From CAJCIY01 sp036379355 (GTDB taxonomy: Bacteria; Actinomycetota; Actinomycetes; Mycobacteriales; CAJCIY01): a stretch of 52,702 bases of DNA. Below are positions 7,369 through 17,412 of the stretch, in pieces. The notes below the pieces were generated by a model. That model did no database searches. It saw only the letters and a program-made list of their open reading frames with translations, and was not told where the DNA came from. Positions within the stretch are counted from its first letter, which is position 1, and every line of letters starts with the position of its first letter. The translations under genes were made by a program, and so were the position numbers. The stretch lies in contig DASVGV010000118.1 of the NCBI GenBank assembly GCA_036379355.1, forward strand, positions 1 through 52,702, written 5' to 3'.

Positions 7369-8169
7369 TCACCGGGCGAGCAGGTCGGCAATCTCCGGGC
7401 GGGCGACGAACTCGTCCGCCCGCTCCTCCAGCCCGTCGGCGACCCGCCTCGCCGCATCGGCGGCGGTCGCGCGCAGCCCGGCCGCGCGGTCGGGGAGGAG
7501 GCGGGCGGCGACGAGCGCGGCCGGCCAGACCAGCGGCACCAGACCCAGCGCCTGCGCCTGGTCGAGTGCGGCGAGCAGATCGGCGACGGCCCGCTCCCGG
7601 TCCCCGCACGTGCTCTGGGCGACGCCCCGCATCAGCAGCGACTTGGCCACGTGCCGCCGCGCTCCGGCAGCCGTGGCCTCGCCGCGGGCCGTGTCCGCCG
7701 CGCGTACGGCGTCGCCGGGCACACCGTTCAACAGCGCCAGCTCGGCCCGGACCCATGCCAGGCGGGTACGGGCCCGCCAGGCCGGCTCGCCGACGGCGGA
7801 CACCAGGTCCGCGGCCACCGCGAGGCACGTCGCGGCCGCGGCGGCGTCGCCTACCCCGACGGCATCGGCGACCAGACCGACGGCGGCGTCGGCCCGCTCG
7901 TCCGAGGTCGCCGCCAGGCGCAGCGCCCGCGCGTCCAGGCCGGCGGCCTCCTCGTGGCGGCCCACCTGACGAGCGTGGCTGGCGAGCGCCGAGAGCGCCG
8001 ACGAGGTCCGCAGCGGACGCAGTACGCGCGCCGCGTCGGCGTACCGCCCGACCGCCCCGAGGGCGACGCCGCGCAGCCAGGGCCCGCCGTCCCCCAGACG
8101 CAGGTACGCGGCGGGGCCGTCGAACCAGAGGACGTCCTCCGGCCGACGACGCACCGCCGCGCCCGTCAT
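7369..8169 (-). CDS. TPR-like alpha-helical protein of unknown function
   Basis: A 266-residue Ala/Arg/Leu-rich protein of repeated helical hairpins, with segments such as GRYADAARVLRPL, GRHEEAAGLDARALRLA and GDRERAVADLLAALDQAQALG that fit tetratricopeptide repeats. No signal peptide, membrane segment or catalytic motif is seen. It lies 33 nt downstream of groEL on the same strand, separated by a hairpin, and upstream of bldM. It lacks a clear Shine-Dalgarno sequence before ATG 8169, so the start is uncertain. A scaffolding or regulatory role is possible but not shown. Confidence 0.6.
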   Translation of the reverse strand: MTGAAVRRRPEDVLWFDGPAAYLRLGDGGPWLRGVALGAVGRYADAARVLRPLRTSSALSALASHARQVGRHEEAAGLDARALRLAATSDERADAAVGLVADAVGVGDAAAAATCLAVAADLVSAVGEPAWRARTRLAWVRAELALLNGVPGDAVRAADTARGEATAAGARRHVAKSLLMRGVAQSTCGDRERAVADLLAALDQAQALGLVPLVWPAALVAARLLPDRAAGLRATAADAARRVADGLEERADEFVARPEIADLLAR

Positions 8170-8176
8170 GCCCGCG

Positions 8177-8199
8177 CCATCGCCGCCGCGCGGCGATGG
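8177..8199 (-). terminator. hairpin after groEL (9-bp stem)
   Basis: CCATCGCCG and CGGCGATGG form a perfect 9-bp stem with a 5-nt loop, 3 nt after the groEL stop codon. No T run follows. It probably ends or attenuates the groESL transcript before the TPR-like gene, whose ATG lies 8 nt beyond the stem. Confidence 0.55.
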
Positions 8200-8202
8200 A
8201 TC

Positions 8203-9825
<1,623 letters not shown>

Positions 9826-9975
9826 AGCGGTGTGGTCCTCTCGATGGTGGCGCAGAGACCTGCGCCCCGGCCCGCAGTCGCGGAACCGGGGCGCAGTCGA
9901 ACGCGGGGCGCGGGCGACCCGCGGCGTGCATGGTGCAGACGGGACGCGAATCGGCCCGCAGTGTGCGTGGTGGTG

Positions 9976-10284
9976 CTACTTCTCGATGATGGCGAGCACG
10001 TCACGGGCCGACAGCACGAGGTACTCCTCGCCGCCGTACTTGACCTCGGTGCCGCCGTACTTGCTGTAGAGGACGACGTCGCCCTCCTTCACGTCGACCG
10101 GGACGCGGTTGCCCTTGTCGTCGATCCGGCCCGGGCCCACGGCCAGGACAGTCCCCTCCTGGGGCTTCTCCTTGGCGGTGTCCGGGATGACGATGCCGGA
10201 CGCGGTCGTGGTCTCGGCCTCGAGGGCCTGGACGACGATGCGGTCCTCGAGCGGCTTGATCTTCACCTTGGTGGCGGTGGTCAC
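9976..10284 (-). CDS. groES: 10-kDa co-chaperonin GroES
   Basis: The 102-residue lid of the GroEL chamber. The N-terminal VKIKPLEDRIVVQ, the mobile-loop region (EAETTTASGIVIPDTAKEKP) and the C-terminal YLVLSARDVLAIIEK are characteristic. The GTG at 10284 gives a protein starting TTATKVKIKPL as in relatives and has GGAGG 8 nt upstream; an in-frame ATG at 10305 would add seven residues and overlap that ribosome-binding site. It is first in the groES-groEL operon, about 95 nt downstream of a CIRCE operator. Confidence 0.95.
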   Translation of the reverse strand: MTTATKVKIKPLEDRIVVQALEAETTTASGIVIPDTAKEKPQEGTVLAVGPGRIDDKGNRVPVDVKEGDVVLYSKYGGTEVKYGGEEYLVLSARDVLAIIEK

Positions 10285-10376
10285 TGGTGCGACCTCCCCC
10301 TTCACTGATCGTCGCTGACAGGGTCGGGCCTGCCGTCGCGGGGGTCAGGCCGTGCTGGTTGTGGTACGGGTCTGGC

Positions 10377-10401
10377 TGGCACTCTCAGGTGCCGAGTGCC
10401 A
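10377..10401 (-). promoter_or_regulatory. CIRCE operator (HrcA binding site)
   Basis: TGGCACTC-N9-GAGTGCCA is a perfect 8-bp inverted repeat matching the CIRCE consensus (TTAGCACTC-N9-GAGTGCTAA) apart from the outer bases. It lies between the end of tsaD and groES, so heat-shock control by HrcA is expected. hrcA itself is not in the window. Confidence 0.9.
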
Positions 10402-10426
10402 ACTTAGGCGCTCGGGGCGAGCCACG

Positions 10427-11431
10427 TCAAACCCGGGGCAGCGGCAGCGACGAGCGGGCCCCCAGACGCGCGTCGCTGGGCGGCGCCCCGCGCTCGACGA
10501 GGAGGTGGCCGAGGGCCGCCACCATCGCGCCGTTGTCGGTGCACAGGCCCGGCCGCGGGACCCGCAGCCGCAGGCCGGCCCGTTCGCAGCGCTCGGCCGC
10601 CAGTGCCCGCAACCGCGAGTTCGCCGCGACCCCGCCGCCGATCACGAGGGTGTCCGCGCCGCGGTCGCGGCAGGCCGCGACCGCCTTCTGCGTCAGCACG
10701 TCGGCGACCGCCTCCTGGAACGACGCGGCGACGTCCGGCACCGGCACGTCGCCCTCGTATGCCGCGACCCACCGAGCGACCGCCGTCTTCAGGCCCGAGA
10801 AGGAGAAGTCGTACGACCCGTCGTTCGCCATCGCCCGCGGGAAGGCCACAGCCGCGAGGTTCCCGTCACGGGCGGCGCGGTCGACCAGCGGCCCGCCGGG
10901 AAACCCCAGGCCGAGCAGCCGGGCGACCTTGTCGAACGCCTCGCCCGCGGCGTCGTCCACGGTCTCGCCGAGGACCGTGGGCGCCGCGATGTCCCGGACG
11001 TCGACGAGCGCGGAGTGCCCGCCGCTGACCAGCAGGCCGACCGTGCCCTCGGGCAACGGGCCGTGCTCGAGCGTGTCGACCGCCACGTGCGCGGACAGGT
11101 GGTGCACGCCGTGCAGCGGTACGCCGAGACCGGCCGCGAGCGCCTTGGCGGCCGCGACCCCGACGAGCAGCGCGCCCGCGAGCCCCGGACCCTCGGTGAC
11201 CGCGACGGCGTCGACGTCGGTCAGCGCGATCCCCGCATCGGCGCAGGCCCGGGTGATGGTCGGCAGCATCGCCTCGACGTGGGCGCGGGACGCGACCTCG
11301 GGGACGACGCCGCCGAAGCGGGCGTGCTCGTCGACGCTCGTGGCGACCGCGTTCGCCCGCAGCTCGCCGTCGACCACGATGCCCACGCCGGTCTCGTCGC
11401 AGGAGGTCTCGATGCCCAGCACCACGGCCAT
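10427..11431 (-). CDS. tsaD: tRNA N6-adenosine threonylcarbamoyltransferase TsaD
   Basis: The catalytic subunit that transfers the threonylcarbamoyl group onto A37 of ANN-decoding tRNAs (t6A). The 334-residue ASKHA-fold protein shows LGIETSCDETGVG at the start, the metal-binding HLSAH motif, LLVSGGHSALV, and VIGGGVAANSRLR. It is last in the operon with tsaE, tsaB and rimI. Its ATG directly abuts the rimI stop (TAGATG), so translation is coupled. The gene for the threonylcarbamoyl-AMP synthase (TsaC/Sua5) is not in this window. Confidence 0.95.
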   Translation of the reverse strand: MAVVLGIETSCDETGVGIVVDGELRANAVATSVDEHARFGGVVPEVASRAHVEAMLPTITRACADAGIALTDVDAVAVTEGPGLAGALLVGVAAAKALAAGLGVPLHGVHHLSAHVAVDTLEHGPLPEGTVGLLVSGGHSALVDVRDIAAPTVLGETVDDAAGEAFDKVARLLGLGFPGGPLVDRAARDGNLAAVAFPRAMANDGSYDFSFSGLKTAVARWVAAYEGDVPVPDVAASFQEAVADVLTQKAVAACRDRGADTLVIGGGVAANSRLRALAAERCERAGLRLRVPRPGLCTDNGAMVAALGHLLVERGAPPSDARLGARSSLPLPRV

Positions 11432-11869
11432 CTACAGCGCCGCCACCATGATCAGCGCGTCCACGCCGGACGGCTGGTAGTAGCCGCGCCGGCGGCCCGC
11501 CACCGTGAAGCCGCGCCGCCCGTACAGTTCCTGCGCCGGCGCGTTGTCGGCCCGTACCTCCAGGGCTACCGTCGGCGCGCCCCGCAGCCGCGCCTCCGTC
11601 ATCAGGTCGTCGAGCAGCGCGGCGCCCAGGCCGCGCCGCTGGTACGCCGGGGCGACGCCGATCGTCTGCACCCACGCCTCGTCCCGGTACGCCGCCAGGC
11701 CCGCGTACCCCTCGAGGTCCTCACCGTCCCAGGCCGCGACGTAGTGCCGGGTCTCGTACTGCGCCAGCTCGGACCAGAACGCCGCCTCGCTCCAGCACTC
11801 GTCACCGAACAGCACCCGCTCCATCGCCACGACCGGCGCGAGCTGCCACCACCGCAACGGGCTGATCAT
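11432..11869 (-). CDS. rimI: ribosomal protein S18-alanine N-acetyltransferase RimI (GNAT)
   Basis: A 145-residue GNAT acetyltransferase. The acetyl-CoA loop is QRRGLGAALLDDLM and the following strand is ALEVRADNAPAQELYGRRGFTVAGRRRGYY, typical of RimI, which acetylates the N-terminal Ala of S18. Genomic position between tsaB and tsaD is the standard bacterial arrangement and supports RimI over other GNATs. It overlaps tsaB by 4 nt and abuts tsaD. Confidence 0.88.
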   Translation of the reverse strand: MISPLRWWQLAPVVAMERVLFGDECWSEAAFWSELAQYETRHYVAAWDGEDLEGYAGLAAYRDEAWVQTIGVAPAYQRRGLGAALLDDLMTEARLRGAPTVALEVRADNAPAQELYGRRGFTVAGRRRGYYQPSGVDALIMVAAL

Positions 11870-12504
11870 CGCCGCGCCTCCGGCTCCATGCGCGGCTCCG
11901 CCGCCGTCCCCCTGCGCGGCTCCGCCGCGTCGGGCCGGCGCAGGTACGCCGGCACCAGCGGCCCGGTCGGCCCATCCAGGTCGACGAGCGACGCGAGGCG
12001 CGCCACCGGCACCGGTCCGGCGACGTGGTCCCCGAGGACGTCGGGGTACAGGGCCGCGCCGGGCCCGACGACCGGCCGACCCGTGGGCACGTCGACCGGC
12101 TTCGACACGTGCGGCCCGTCCATCCGCTCACCCGACGGCCCGTACGACGCCCAGTAGACCTCCCGCCGCCGCGCGTCGGTCGCCACCGTCACGCCCGCCT
12201 CGCCCCAGACGTCGAGGCTGATCGCCCCGAACGCGGGCACGCCCAGGGCAAGGCCGAGGGTGGCCGCCGTCACCACGCCCACCCGCAGGCCGGTGTACGG
12301 ACCGGGGCCCAGCCCCACCGCGATCGCCTGCACGTCGGCCAGCGTCCGGCCCGCGTCGTCCAGCGCCCTCCGTACCAGGGGCATCAGCAGCTCACCCGCA
12401 CCGCGCGGGTCGCGCTCGATCGCCGCCCACGCCGCGCCGCTGTCGGTCTCCACCACCGCCGCCGCCACGTCCGCGGTGGACGTGTCCAGGCAGAGCACCA
12501 GCAC
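11866..12504 (-). CDS. tsaB: tRNA threonylcarbamoyladenosine biosynthesis protein TsaB
   Basis: A 212-residue non-catalytic ASKHA partner of TsaD. It has the N-terminal VLCLDTSTADVAAAVV and GLGPGPYTGLRVGV motifs and lacks the HxxxH metal site, as expected. The last 20 residues (two near-repeats of AEPRRGTAAEPRMEPEARR type) form an Arg/Glu/Ala tail not needed for the fold. It starts 9 nt after tsaE and overlaps rimI by 4 nt (ATGA). Confidence 0.92.
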   Translation of the reverse strand: MLVLCLDTSTADVAAAVVETDSGAAWAAIERDPRGAGELLMPLVRRALDDAGRTLADVQAIAVGLGPGPYTGLRVGVVTAATLGLALGVPAFGAISLDVWGEAGVTVATDARRREVYWASYGPSGERMDGPHVSKPVDVPTGRPVVGPGAALYPDVLGDHVAGPVPVARLASLVDLDGPTGPLVPAYLRRPDAAEPRRGTAAEPRMEPEARR

Positions 12505-12513
12505 GTACCGACC

Positions 12514-13005
12514 CTAGAACCCGCACGCGGCGGGGAGGTCGGGGGCGCGGTCCGCCCACGCCCGGCCGACCGGGCGCAGCACCACGGTCCGCGTCTCGTC
12601 GAGCGGTTCGTCGGCGCGGTCGATCCGTACCTCCAGGTGCCCGTCGGCCAGCGGCTCGGCCAGGCCCTCGCCCCACTCGACCAGCGTCACGGCCGTCTCC
12701 GCCGGCGTGTCCAGGTCCAGGTCGTCCAGCTCCGCGAGCGACCCCAGCCGGTACGCGTCGACGTGCACGAGCGGCAGCCGGCCGCCGTCGTGCTCGCGGG
12801 CCAGGACGAACGTGGGCGACAGGATCCGCTCCGCCACCCCGAGGCCGGCGCCGATGCCCTGGGCGAGCGTCGTCTTGCCGGCGCCGAGCGGGCCGGACAG
12901 CAAGACCAGGTCGCCGGCCCGCAGGACGGCAGCCAGCCGCTCGCCGAGCCGGCGCATGTCGGCGGCGGTGGGGACGACCCACCGGAGATCGGCCGGCGCG
13001 TTCAC
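12514..13005 (-). CDS. tsaE: tRNA threonylcarbamoyladenosine biosynthesis ATPase TsaE
   Basis: A 163-residue P-loop ATPase that regulates the TsaBDE cycle. Walker A is SGPLGAGKTTLAQGIG, followed by ILSPTFVLAREH and HVDAYRLGSLAELDDLDL, all family signatures, and VEWGEGL near the end. The GTG at 13005 overlaps the upstream udg stop in GTGA and gives the expected N-terminus; the longer open frame upstream is antisense or off-frame to udg. Confidence 0.93.
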   Translation of the reverse strand: MNAPADLRWVVPTAADMRRLGERLAAVLRAGDLVLLSGPLGAGKTTLAQGIGAGLGVAERILSPTFVLAREHDGGRLPLVHVDAYRLGSLAELDDLDLDTPAETAVTLVEWGEGLAEPLADGHLEVRIDRADEPLDETRTVVLRPVGRAWADRAPDLPAACGF

Positions 13006-13553
13006 AACAGCCGGGCGGCCAAGAGCAGGTCCTCGCGCAACGCCGCCATCGGCGCGCCGGCCGGCCCGAACCGCAGCGCCGCACTCGGGTGGTACGTCGC
13101 GAGCACCCGAACCCCGGCGACGGTCTCGAACCGGCCGCGCAGCGCCGCGATGCGTGCGCCGCGGCCGTGGAACCAGCTCACCGCCACCCCGCCCATCGCG
13201 ACGACGAGGGACGGCGCGACCACCGCGAGCTGCCGCTCGAGCCAGGGCCGGCAGCGAGCCAGCTCGGCGGCCCGGGGCGCGCGGTTGCGCGGCGGGCGGC
13301 ACTTGAGCGTGTTGAGCACACCGATCTCCTCGCGCGGAATGCCCGCCTCCGCGAGCAGCCGGTCGAGCAGCTGGCCGGCCCGGCCGACGAACGGCCGGCC
13401 GAGCGCATCCTCCTGGGCTCCGGGTGCCTCGCCGACCAGCACCAGCCGCGGTGCCGGCGGAAGATCGCCGACAACCACGGTCGTGCGGCTGGCGACCAGC
13501 TCGACGCACGCCGTGCAGGCGCGGATCTGCGCGGCGAGCGCCTCGTGGCTCAC
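13002..13553 (-). CDS. family 4 uracil-DNA glycosylase (4Fe-4S)
   Basis: A 183-residue glycosylase that removes uracil from deaminated DNA. Motif A is GEAPGAQEDALGRPFVGRAGQLLD and motif B is HPSAALRFG. Four cysteines are placed as in the iron-sulfur family 4 enzymes: C-x2-C in the N-terminal RACTACVEL, one in TLKCRPPRNR and one in ELARCRPW. The GTG at 13553 overlaps the upstream hydrolase stop by 4 nt. It lies between a hydrolase and tsaE in the alr operon. Confidence 0.9.
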   Translation of the reverse strand: MSHEALAAQIRACTACVELVASRTTVVVGDLPPAPRLVLVGEAPGAQEDALGRPFVGRAGQLLDRLLAEAGIPREEIGVLNTLKCRPPRNRAPRAAELARCRPWLERQLAVVAPSLVVAMGGVAVSWFHGRGARIAALRGRFETVAGVRVLATYHPSAALRFGPAGAPMAALREDLLLAARLL

Positions 13554-14623
13554 GCCACGGACGGGCGGACGGCCTCGCGGGCCCGGGTGAACAGGGTGCG
13601 CAGGTGCAGCGAGGTGAGCGCCGGCCGCTCGAGCATGAGCATGTGGCCGGCGCCGGGCAGGACCACCAGCTCGGCACCCGGGATCTCGGCGGCCATGACG
13701 CGGCTGTTGTCGACCGGCGTGAGGACGTCCTTCGACCCGACCATGATCAGCACCGGAACCTGGCGGAGCGCCGCGAGCGCCTGCATCTTGTCGTGCACGA
13801 ACAGGGCGCCGGAGAAGTTCGCGATGGTCGCGATCGACGACTGGGCCGCCATCCGCTCCATCAGCTCGACGAGCGACGGCGGGACGTCGCCGCCGTACGA
13901 GACGTGGTTGACCAGCGCCCAGGAGAGCGCGTTGGTCTTGCGCCTCGACTCCAGCCGGGGCGCGAAGTGGGCGAGCCGGGTGGCGCCGCCCGGGCCGAAG
14001 CGCTGGACGAGCTTGGCGGCCGCGGCCGGCAGGCTGAGCATCGTGGCGGCCGCACCGCCGGCCGACGTGCCGAGCAGCGCCACGCCGGCCACCGGACCGT
14101 CGGCCGTGAACAGCTCCGGCCGCCGGTCGGCCAACCCCATGATCGTCATCCCGCCCATCGAGTGGCCGACGAGCACGACCGGGCCCTCGGGGGCGACCGC
14201 GTCCAGCACCCGGCCGAGGTCGTCGCCGAGCGTGTCGATGCTGTGCGACTCGGGCAGCTCGTCGGGACGGTCGGACCGGCCGTGCCCGCGCTGGTCGTAG
14301 AACACCAGCCGCAGGTCGTCCGCGGCCAACTCGCGCCGCTGGTAGACCCAGGTCTCCTCGGTGCACGTCCACCCGTGACTGAAGATCACCGTGAGCGGCG
14401 CGTCGACCGGGCCGACCTCCTCGACGTGCAGCGACAGCCCGTCCGCGGTCGTGACAGGCGTGACCCGGTCGACGCGCGGGGCCTCCGCCAGCAGCCGTGC
14501 CTCGGGGTCGGGCCGGCTGCGGTGCGCGGCCACCTTGCGCCGCGTCGCCTGCGCCGCACCCGCGGCGGCCAGGGCTGCGCTCACGGTCGTGGCCAGCAGC
14601 ACCCGGTTGCGGGTCTTGCTCAT
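13550..14623 (-). CDS. alpha/beta-hydrolase
   Basis: A 357-residue alpha/beta-fold hydrolase. The nucleophile elbow is GHSMGG, the acid is in VGSKDVLTP, and the His is in GAGHMLMLERP. The oxyanion-side motif SHGWTCTEETW precedes them. The N-terminal 20-30 residues (VLLATTVSAALAAAGAAQA) form a hydrophobic stretch that could be a signal or anchor. The substrate cannot be read from sequence; members at this locus in actinobacteria are annotated only as hydrolases. ATG 14623 overlaps the alr stop (ATGA) and has GGAGGAGA upstream. Confidence 0.85.
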   Translation of the reverse strand: MSKTRNRVLLATTVSAALAAAGAAQATRRKVAAHRSRPDPEARLLAEAPRVDRVTPVTTADGLSLHVEEVGPVDAPLTVIFSHGWTCTEETWVYQRRELAADDLRLVFYDQRGHGRSDRPDELPESHSIDTLGDDLGRVLDAVAPEGPVVLVGHSMGGMTIMGLADRRPELFTADGPVAGVALLGTSAGGAAATMLSLPAAAAKLVQRFGPGGATRLAHFAPRLESRRKTNALSWALVNHVSYGGDVPPSLVELMERMAAQSSIATIANFSGALFVHDKMQALAALRQVPVLIMVGSKDVLTPVDNSRVMAAEIPGAELVVLPGAGHMLMLERPALTSLHLRTLFTRAREAVRPSVA

Positions 14624-15750
14624 GGCATCTCTCCTCCGACGTACGTCCGGGGTACGCGCGCCCCGATCCGCGACACGATCTCGTACGCGATCGTGCCGGT
14701 GGCCTCGGCCCACTCCTGAGCGGTCGGCGCGCCGTCCGCGCCGGTGCCGAACAGGACCACCTCGTCGCCGGCGCGTACCTCGTCCTCACCGACCGGAACG
14801 ACGAACTGGTCCATGCAGACACGGCCGGCGATCGGCCGGCGTGCCCCGCCGAGCCACACCTCGCCGACGTTGGTGGCGTTGCGGGGGATGCCGTCGGCGT
14901 AGCCGAGCGGCACGAGCGCGAGCGTCGTCGGCGCCGGCGCGTGCCACTGATGACCGTACGAGACGCCGTCCCCGGCCTCGGCCCGCTTCGTCAGGGCCAC
15001 CCGCGCCGTCAACGTCATCGCCGGCACCAGCCCGAAGTCGTCCGGCAGCTGCGGCACCGGACTGATGCCGTAACAGGCGATCCCGGGCCGGACGACGTCG
15101 AAGTGCGCGTCCGGCCGGGTCAGCGTCGCCGCCGAGTTCGCGGCATGGCGGATGTCCGGCTCGATGCCCCGGGCCTTCGCGCGGGCGAGCGCGTCGGTGA
15201 ACGCCTCGAGCTGGCGCGCCGTCGTCGGATGCTCCGGCTCGTCCGCCCACACGAAGTGCGTCATCATCCCGGCGACGTGCACGGCGCCTTCCGCCTGCGC
15301 GGCGGCCAGGTCGCCCAGCAGCCCGTCGAGGTCGGCCATGGTCACGCCGCCGCGGCGCAGCGCCGTGTCGACCTTCAGATGGACCCGGGCCGGCCGACCG
15401 AGCGCACGCGCCGCGGCCACCGCCTCGGCGAGCACCCACGGCGCGGACACCCCGATGTCGACGCCCGCCCCGATCGCCTCGGCCATCGGGCCGCCGGGCA
15501 CGTGCAGCCACGCCAGCAGCGGTGCGGTGATCCCGGCCGCGCGCAGCTCCAGCGCCTCGCCGACCTGGGCGGCCCCCAGCCAGGTCGCACCCCCGCGCAG
15601 CGCCGCCCGGGCAGCCGGCTCCAGCCCGTGGCCGTACCCGTCGGCCTTCACGACGGCCATGACCTGCGCGGTCGGCGCGGCGTCGGCGCAGGCCGCCACC
15701 GACGTGGCGATCGCGTCCAGGTCGACCACTGCGGTCGCGGGCGTGCTCAC
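14620..15750 (-). CDS. alr: alanine racemase
   Basis: This PLP enzyme interconverts L- and D-Ala for peptidoglycan. The 376-residue protein has the PLP-lysine motif VVKADGYGHG near residue 35, the HAANSAAT block, and the catalytic Tyr in LGYADGIPRNATN, then GRVCMDQF. It is first of a seven-gene chain of overlapping or abutting genes down to tsaD. GTG 15750 has no Shine-Dalgarno sequence but has TACCTT 6 nt upstream, indicating a leaderless start and a separate transcription unit from the ABC exporter genes 13 nt upstream. Confidence 0.95.
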   Translation of the reverse strand: MSTPATAVVDLDAIATSVAACADAAPTAQVMAVVKADGYGHGLEPAARAALRGGATWLGAAQVGEALELRAAGITAPLLAWLHVPGGPMAEAIGAGVDIGVSAPWVLAEAVAAARALGRPARVHLKVDTALRRGGVTMADLDGLLGDLAAAQAEGAVHVAGMMTHFVWADEPEHPTTARQLEAFTDALARAKARGIEPDIRHAANSAATLTRPDAHFDVVRPGIACYGISPVPQLPDDFGLVPAMTLTARVALTKRAEAGDGVSYGHQWHAPAPTTLALVPLGYADGIPRNATNVGEVWLGGARRPIAGRVCMDQFVVPVGEDEVRAGDEVVLFGTGADGAPTAQEWAEATGTIAYEIVSRIGARVPRTYVGGEMP

Positions 15751-15756
15751 AGGAAG

Positions 15757-15762
15757 AAGGTA
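15757..15762 (-). promoter_or_regulatory. -10 element (TACCTT) of a leaderless alr promoter
   Basis: TACCTT, then 6 nt (CTTCCT), then the alr GTG. The element sits immediately beside the stop codon of the upstream permease, so the -35 region would lie inside that gene. Confidence 0.45.
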
Positions 15763-15763
15763 G

Positions 15764-16588
15764 TCATGTGATCAGCAGCCGCTCCAGACGACGCCCCGCC
15801 ACGACCAGGCCGAGCGCCGCCATCACCGCGAGATAGGCGACGTGGGCGAGGATCGACCAGCTCACGTCCCCGGTGACGAGGGACCGCAGAACCGCCACAC
15901 CCTGGTAGAGCGGGCTGATCCGGACCACGGCCTGCAGCGCCCCCGGATAGACCGACAGCGGGTAGAAGGTCGCGGAGAACAGGAACAGCGGCAGCTGGGC
16001 GATCGTGACGTACTCGAAGTCGGTCCAGCTGCGCATGAACGTGGTCAGCGCCATGCCCACGGCGGAGAAGGCCGCGCCGAGCAGCAACGCGACGGGTACG
16101 GCGAGGAGCGCCCAGAACGAGTGCACCAGGCCGAGTGCGGCCATGACGACGAGGAAGATCGTCGAGTAGACGCCACCACGCGTGACCGACCAGGTGATCT
16201 CACCGACCGCGATGTCACCCGGGGCGACAGGCGTGTTGAGGACCGCGCTGTAGATCTTCGAGAACTTCAGCTTGTGGAACACGTTGAACGTCGTCTCGGC
16301 GATCGCGGCGTTCATCGCGGAGGTCGCGAGCATCGCCGGCGCCACGAACTCCCGGTACGGGACCTCGTGGCCGCTGACCTCGACCGCGCCCACGAGCGCA
16401 CCCAGCCCGACCCCGATCGACAGCAGGTAGAACAGCGGCTCGAAGAACCCCGACAGCACGACCAGCCAGCCGCGGCGCATCACCAGGACGTTGCGCTCGA
16501 CGACGCCCCGGGCGCGACCCGTGCCGACCCGCATCGGGGCGACCCGGAGCAGCAGGGTCGCCGACGGCGGTGGCGCGACCGCGGTCAC
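15764..16588 (-). CDS. ABC-2 type transporter permease (NodJ/DrrB-like)
   Basis: A 274-residue permease with about six membrane segments and the ABC-2 signature region (LFLFSATFYPLSVYPGALQAVVRISPLYQGVAVLRSLVTGD). The N-terminal GVVERNVLVMRRGWLVVLSGFFEPLFYLLSIGVGLG resembles NodJ lipo-oligosaccharide exporters. It overlaps the preceding permease by 4 nt (GTGA at 16585-16588). With its partner permease and the ATPase it makes an exporter; the substrate may be a lipid, glycan or drug. Two distinct permeases suggest a heterodimeric membrane domain. Confidence 0.85.
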   Translation of the reverse strand: MTAVAPPPSATLLLRVAPMRVGTGRARGVVERNVLVMRRGWLVVLSGFFEPLFYLLSIGVGLGALVGAVEVSGHEVPYREFVAPAMLATSAMNAAIAETTFNVFHKLKFSKIYSAVLNTPVAPGDIAVGEITWSVTRGGVYSTIFLVVMAALGLVHSFWALLAVPVALLLGAAFSAVGMALTTFMRSWTDFEYVTIAQLPLFLFSATFYPLSVYPGALQAVVRISPLYQGVAVLRSLVTGDVSWSILAHVAYLAVMAALGLVVAGRRLERLLIT

Positions 16589-17412
16589 GTGACCAGCCTC
16601 CGGGCGAAGGTCCGCCGGGCCAGCACCACACCCAGCACGGTCAGGCCCACGAGGTAGGCGAGGTGGCCGACGTCGTCGAGCGCGCGCAGCTGCCCGAGGA
16701 TCAGGTCGCGGGTGAGGGCCACGCCGTGCCACAGCGGTGTCGCGTACGCGACGTACTGCATCCACCGGGGCAGCTGGCTGATGGGGAAGAACGTGCCGGA
16801 GAACAGGAACAGCGGCACGACGCCGAACCGGTAGAACATCGAGAACGTCGTGTCGTTCTGGGCCGTCGCGGCGAAGGCGGCGACCGGCGCGGCGAAGGCC
16901 AGCCCGGTGAGGACGGCCGCGGGGAAGGCCACGAGGGCCAGCCACGAGTGGACCGCGCCGAACGCCGCGGCGGCGGCGAGGTAGACGCCGGTCGAGGTCG
17001 CGATGGACGTCGTGATCCAGGCCAGCTGCCCGGTCACGATGTCCGACACGGTGAGCGGGCCGGCGAGCATGCCGAAGTACGTCCGGTGCCACTTGATCTG
17101 CCCGAGCACCGGCCAGGTCGCCTCGAACGAGGCGGTCTGCATGCCCGAGGCGGCCACGAGGCCCGGCGCGACGAAGTCGAGGTAGGACAGGCCTTGCAGG
17201 CCGCCGTGGTGGTGGCTGTTGACCAGGCTGCCGAGCCCCACCCCCATGGCCGCGAGGAACAGGACCGGCTCGAGAACTTTGGAGTAGATGGTGCCGCGCC
17301 ACGTGTGCGTGTAGGTCCGCCACATGTGCGCGTAGACCGCGCGCCAGCGGAGCCACGCCGGCTCCATCACTGGGGTCGGGAGTGCGGCCTGCGGCGCCGC
17401 GAGCGTCGTCAT
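16585..17412 (-). CDS. ABC-2 type transporter permease
   Basis: A 275-residue permease with six predicted membrane helices. It is related to the next gene in layout (FVAPGLVAASGMQTASFEATWPVL parallels the same region of its partner) and ends in the ABC-2 block LFLFSGTFFPISQLPRWMQYVAYATPLWHGVALTRDL. The start overlaps the ATPase stop by 1 nt (TGATG), so the three genes are coupled. Confidence 0.85.
   Translation of the reverse strand: MTTLAAPQAALPTPVMEPAWLRWRAVYAHMWRTYTHTWRGTIYSKVLEPVLFLAAMGVGLGSLVNSHHHGGLQGLSYLDFVAPGLVAASGMQTASFEATWPVLGQIKWHRTYFGMLAGPLTVSDIVTGQLAWITTSIATSTGVYLAAAAAFGAVHSWLALVAFPAAVLTGLAFAAPVAAFAATAQNDTTFSMFYRFGVVPLFLFSGTFFPISQLPRWMQYVAYATPLWHGVALTRDLILGQLRALDDVGHLAYLVGLTVLGVVLARRTFARRLVT

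Noticed and set aside
10410..10422. 5-bp hairpin GCTCG/CGAGC between tsaD and the CIRCE element
   Set aside because: Too short to call a terminator of the tsa operon.
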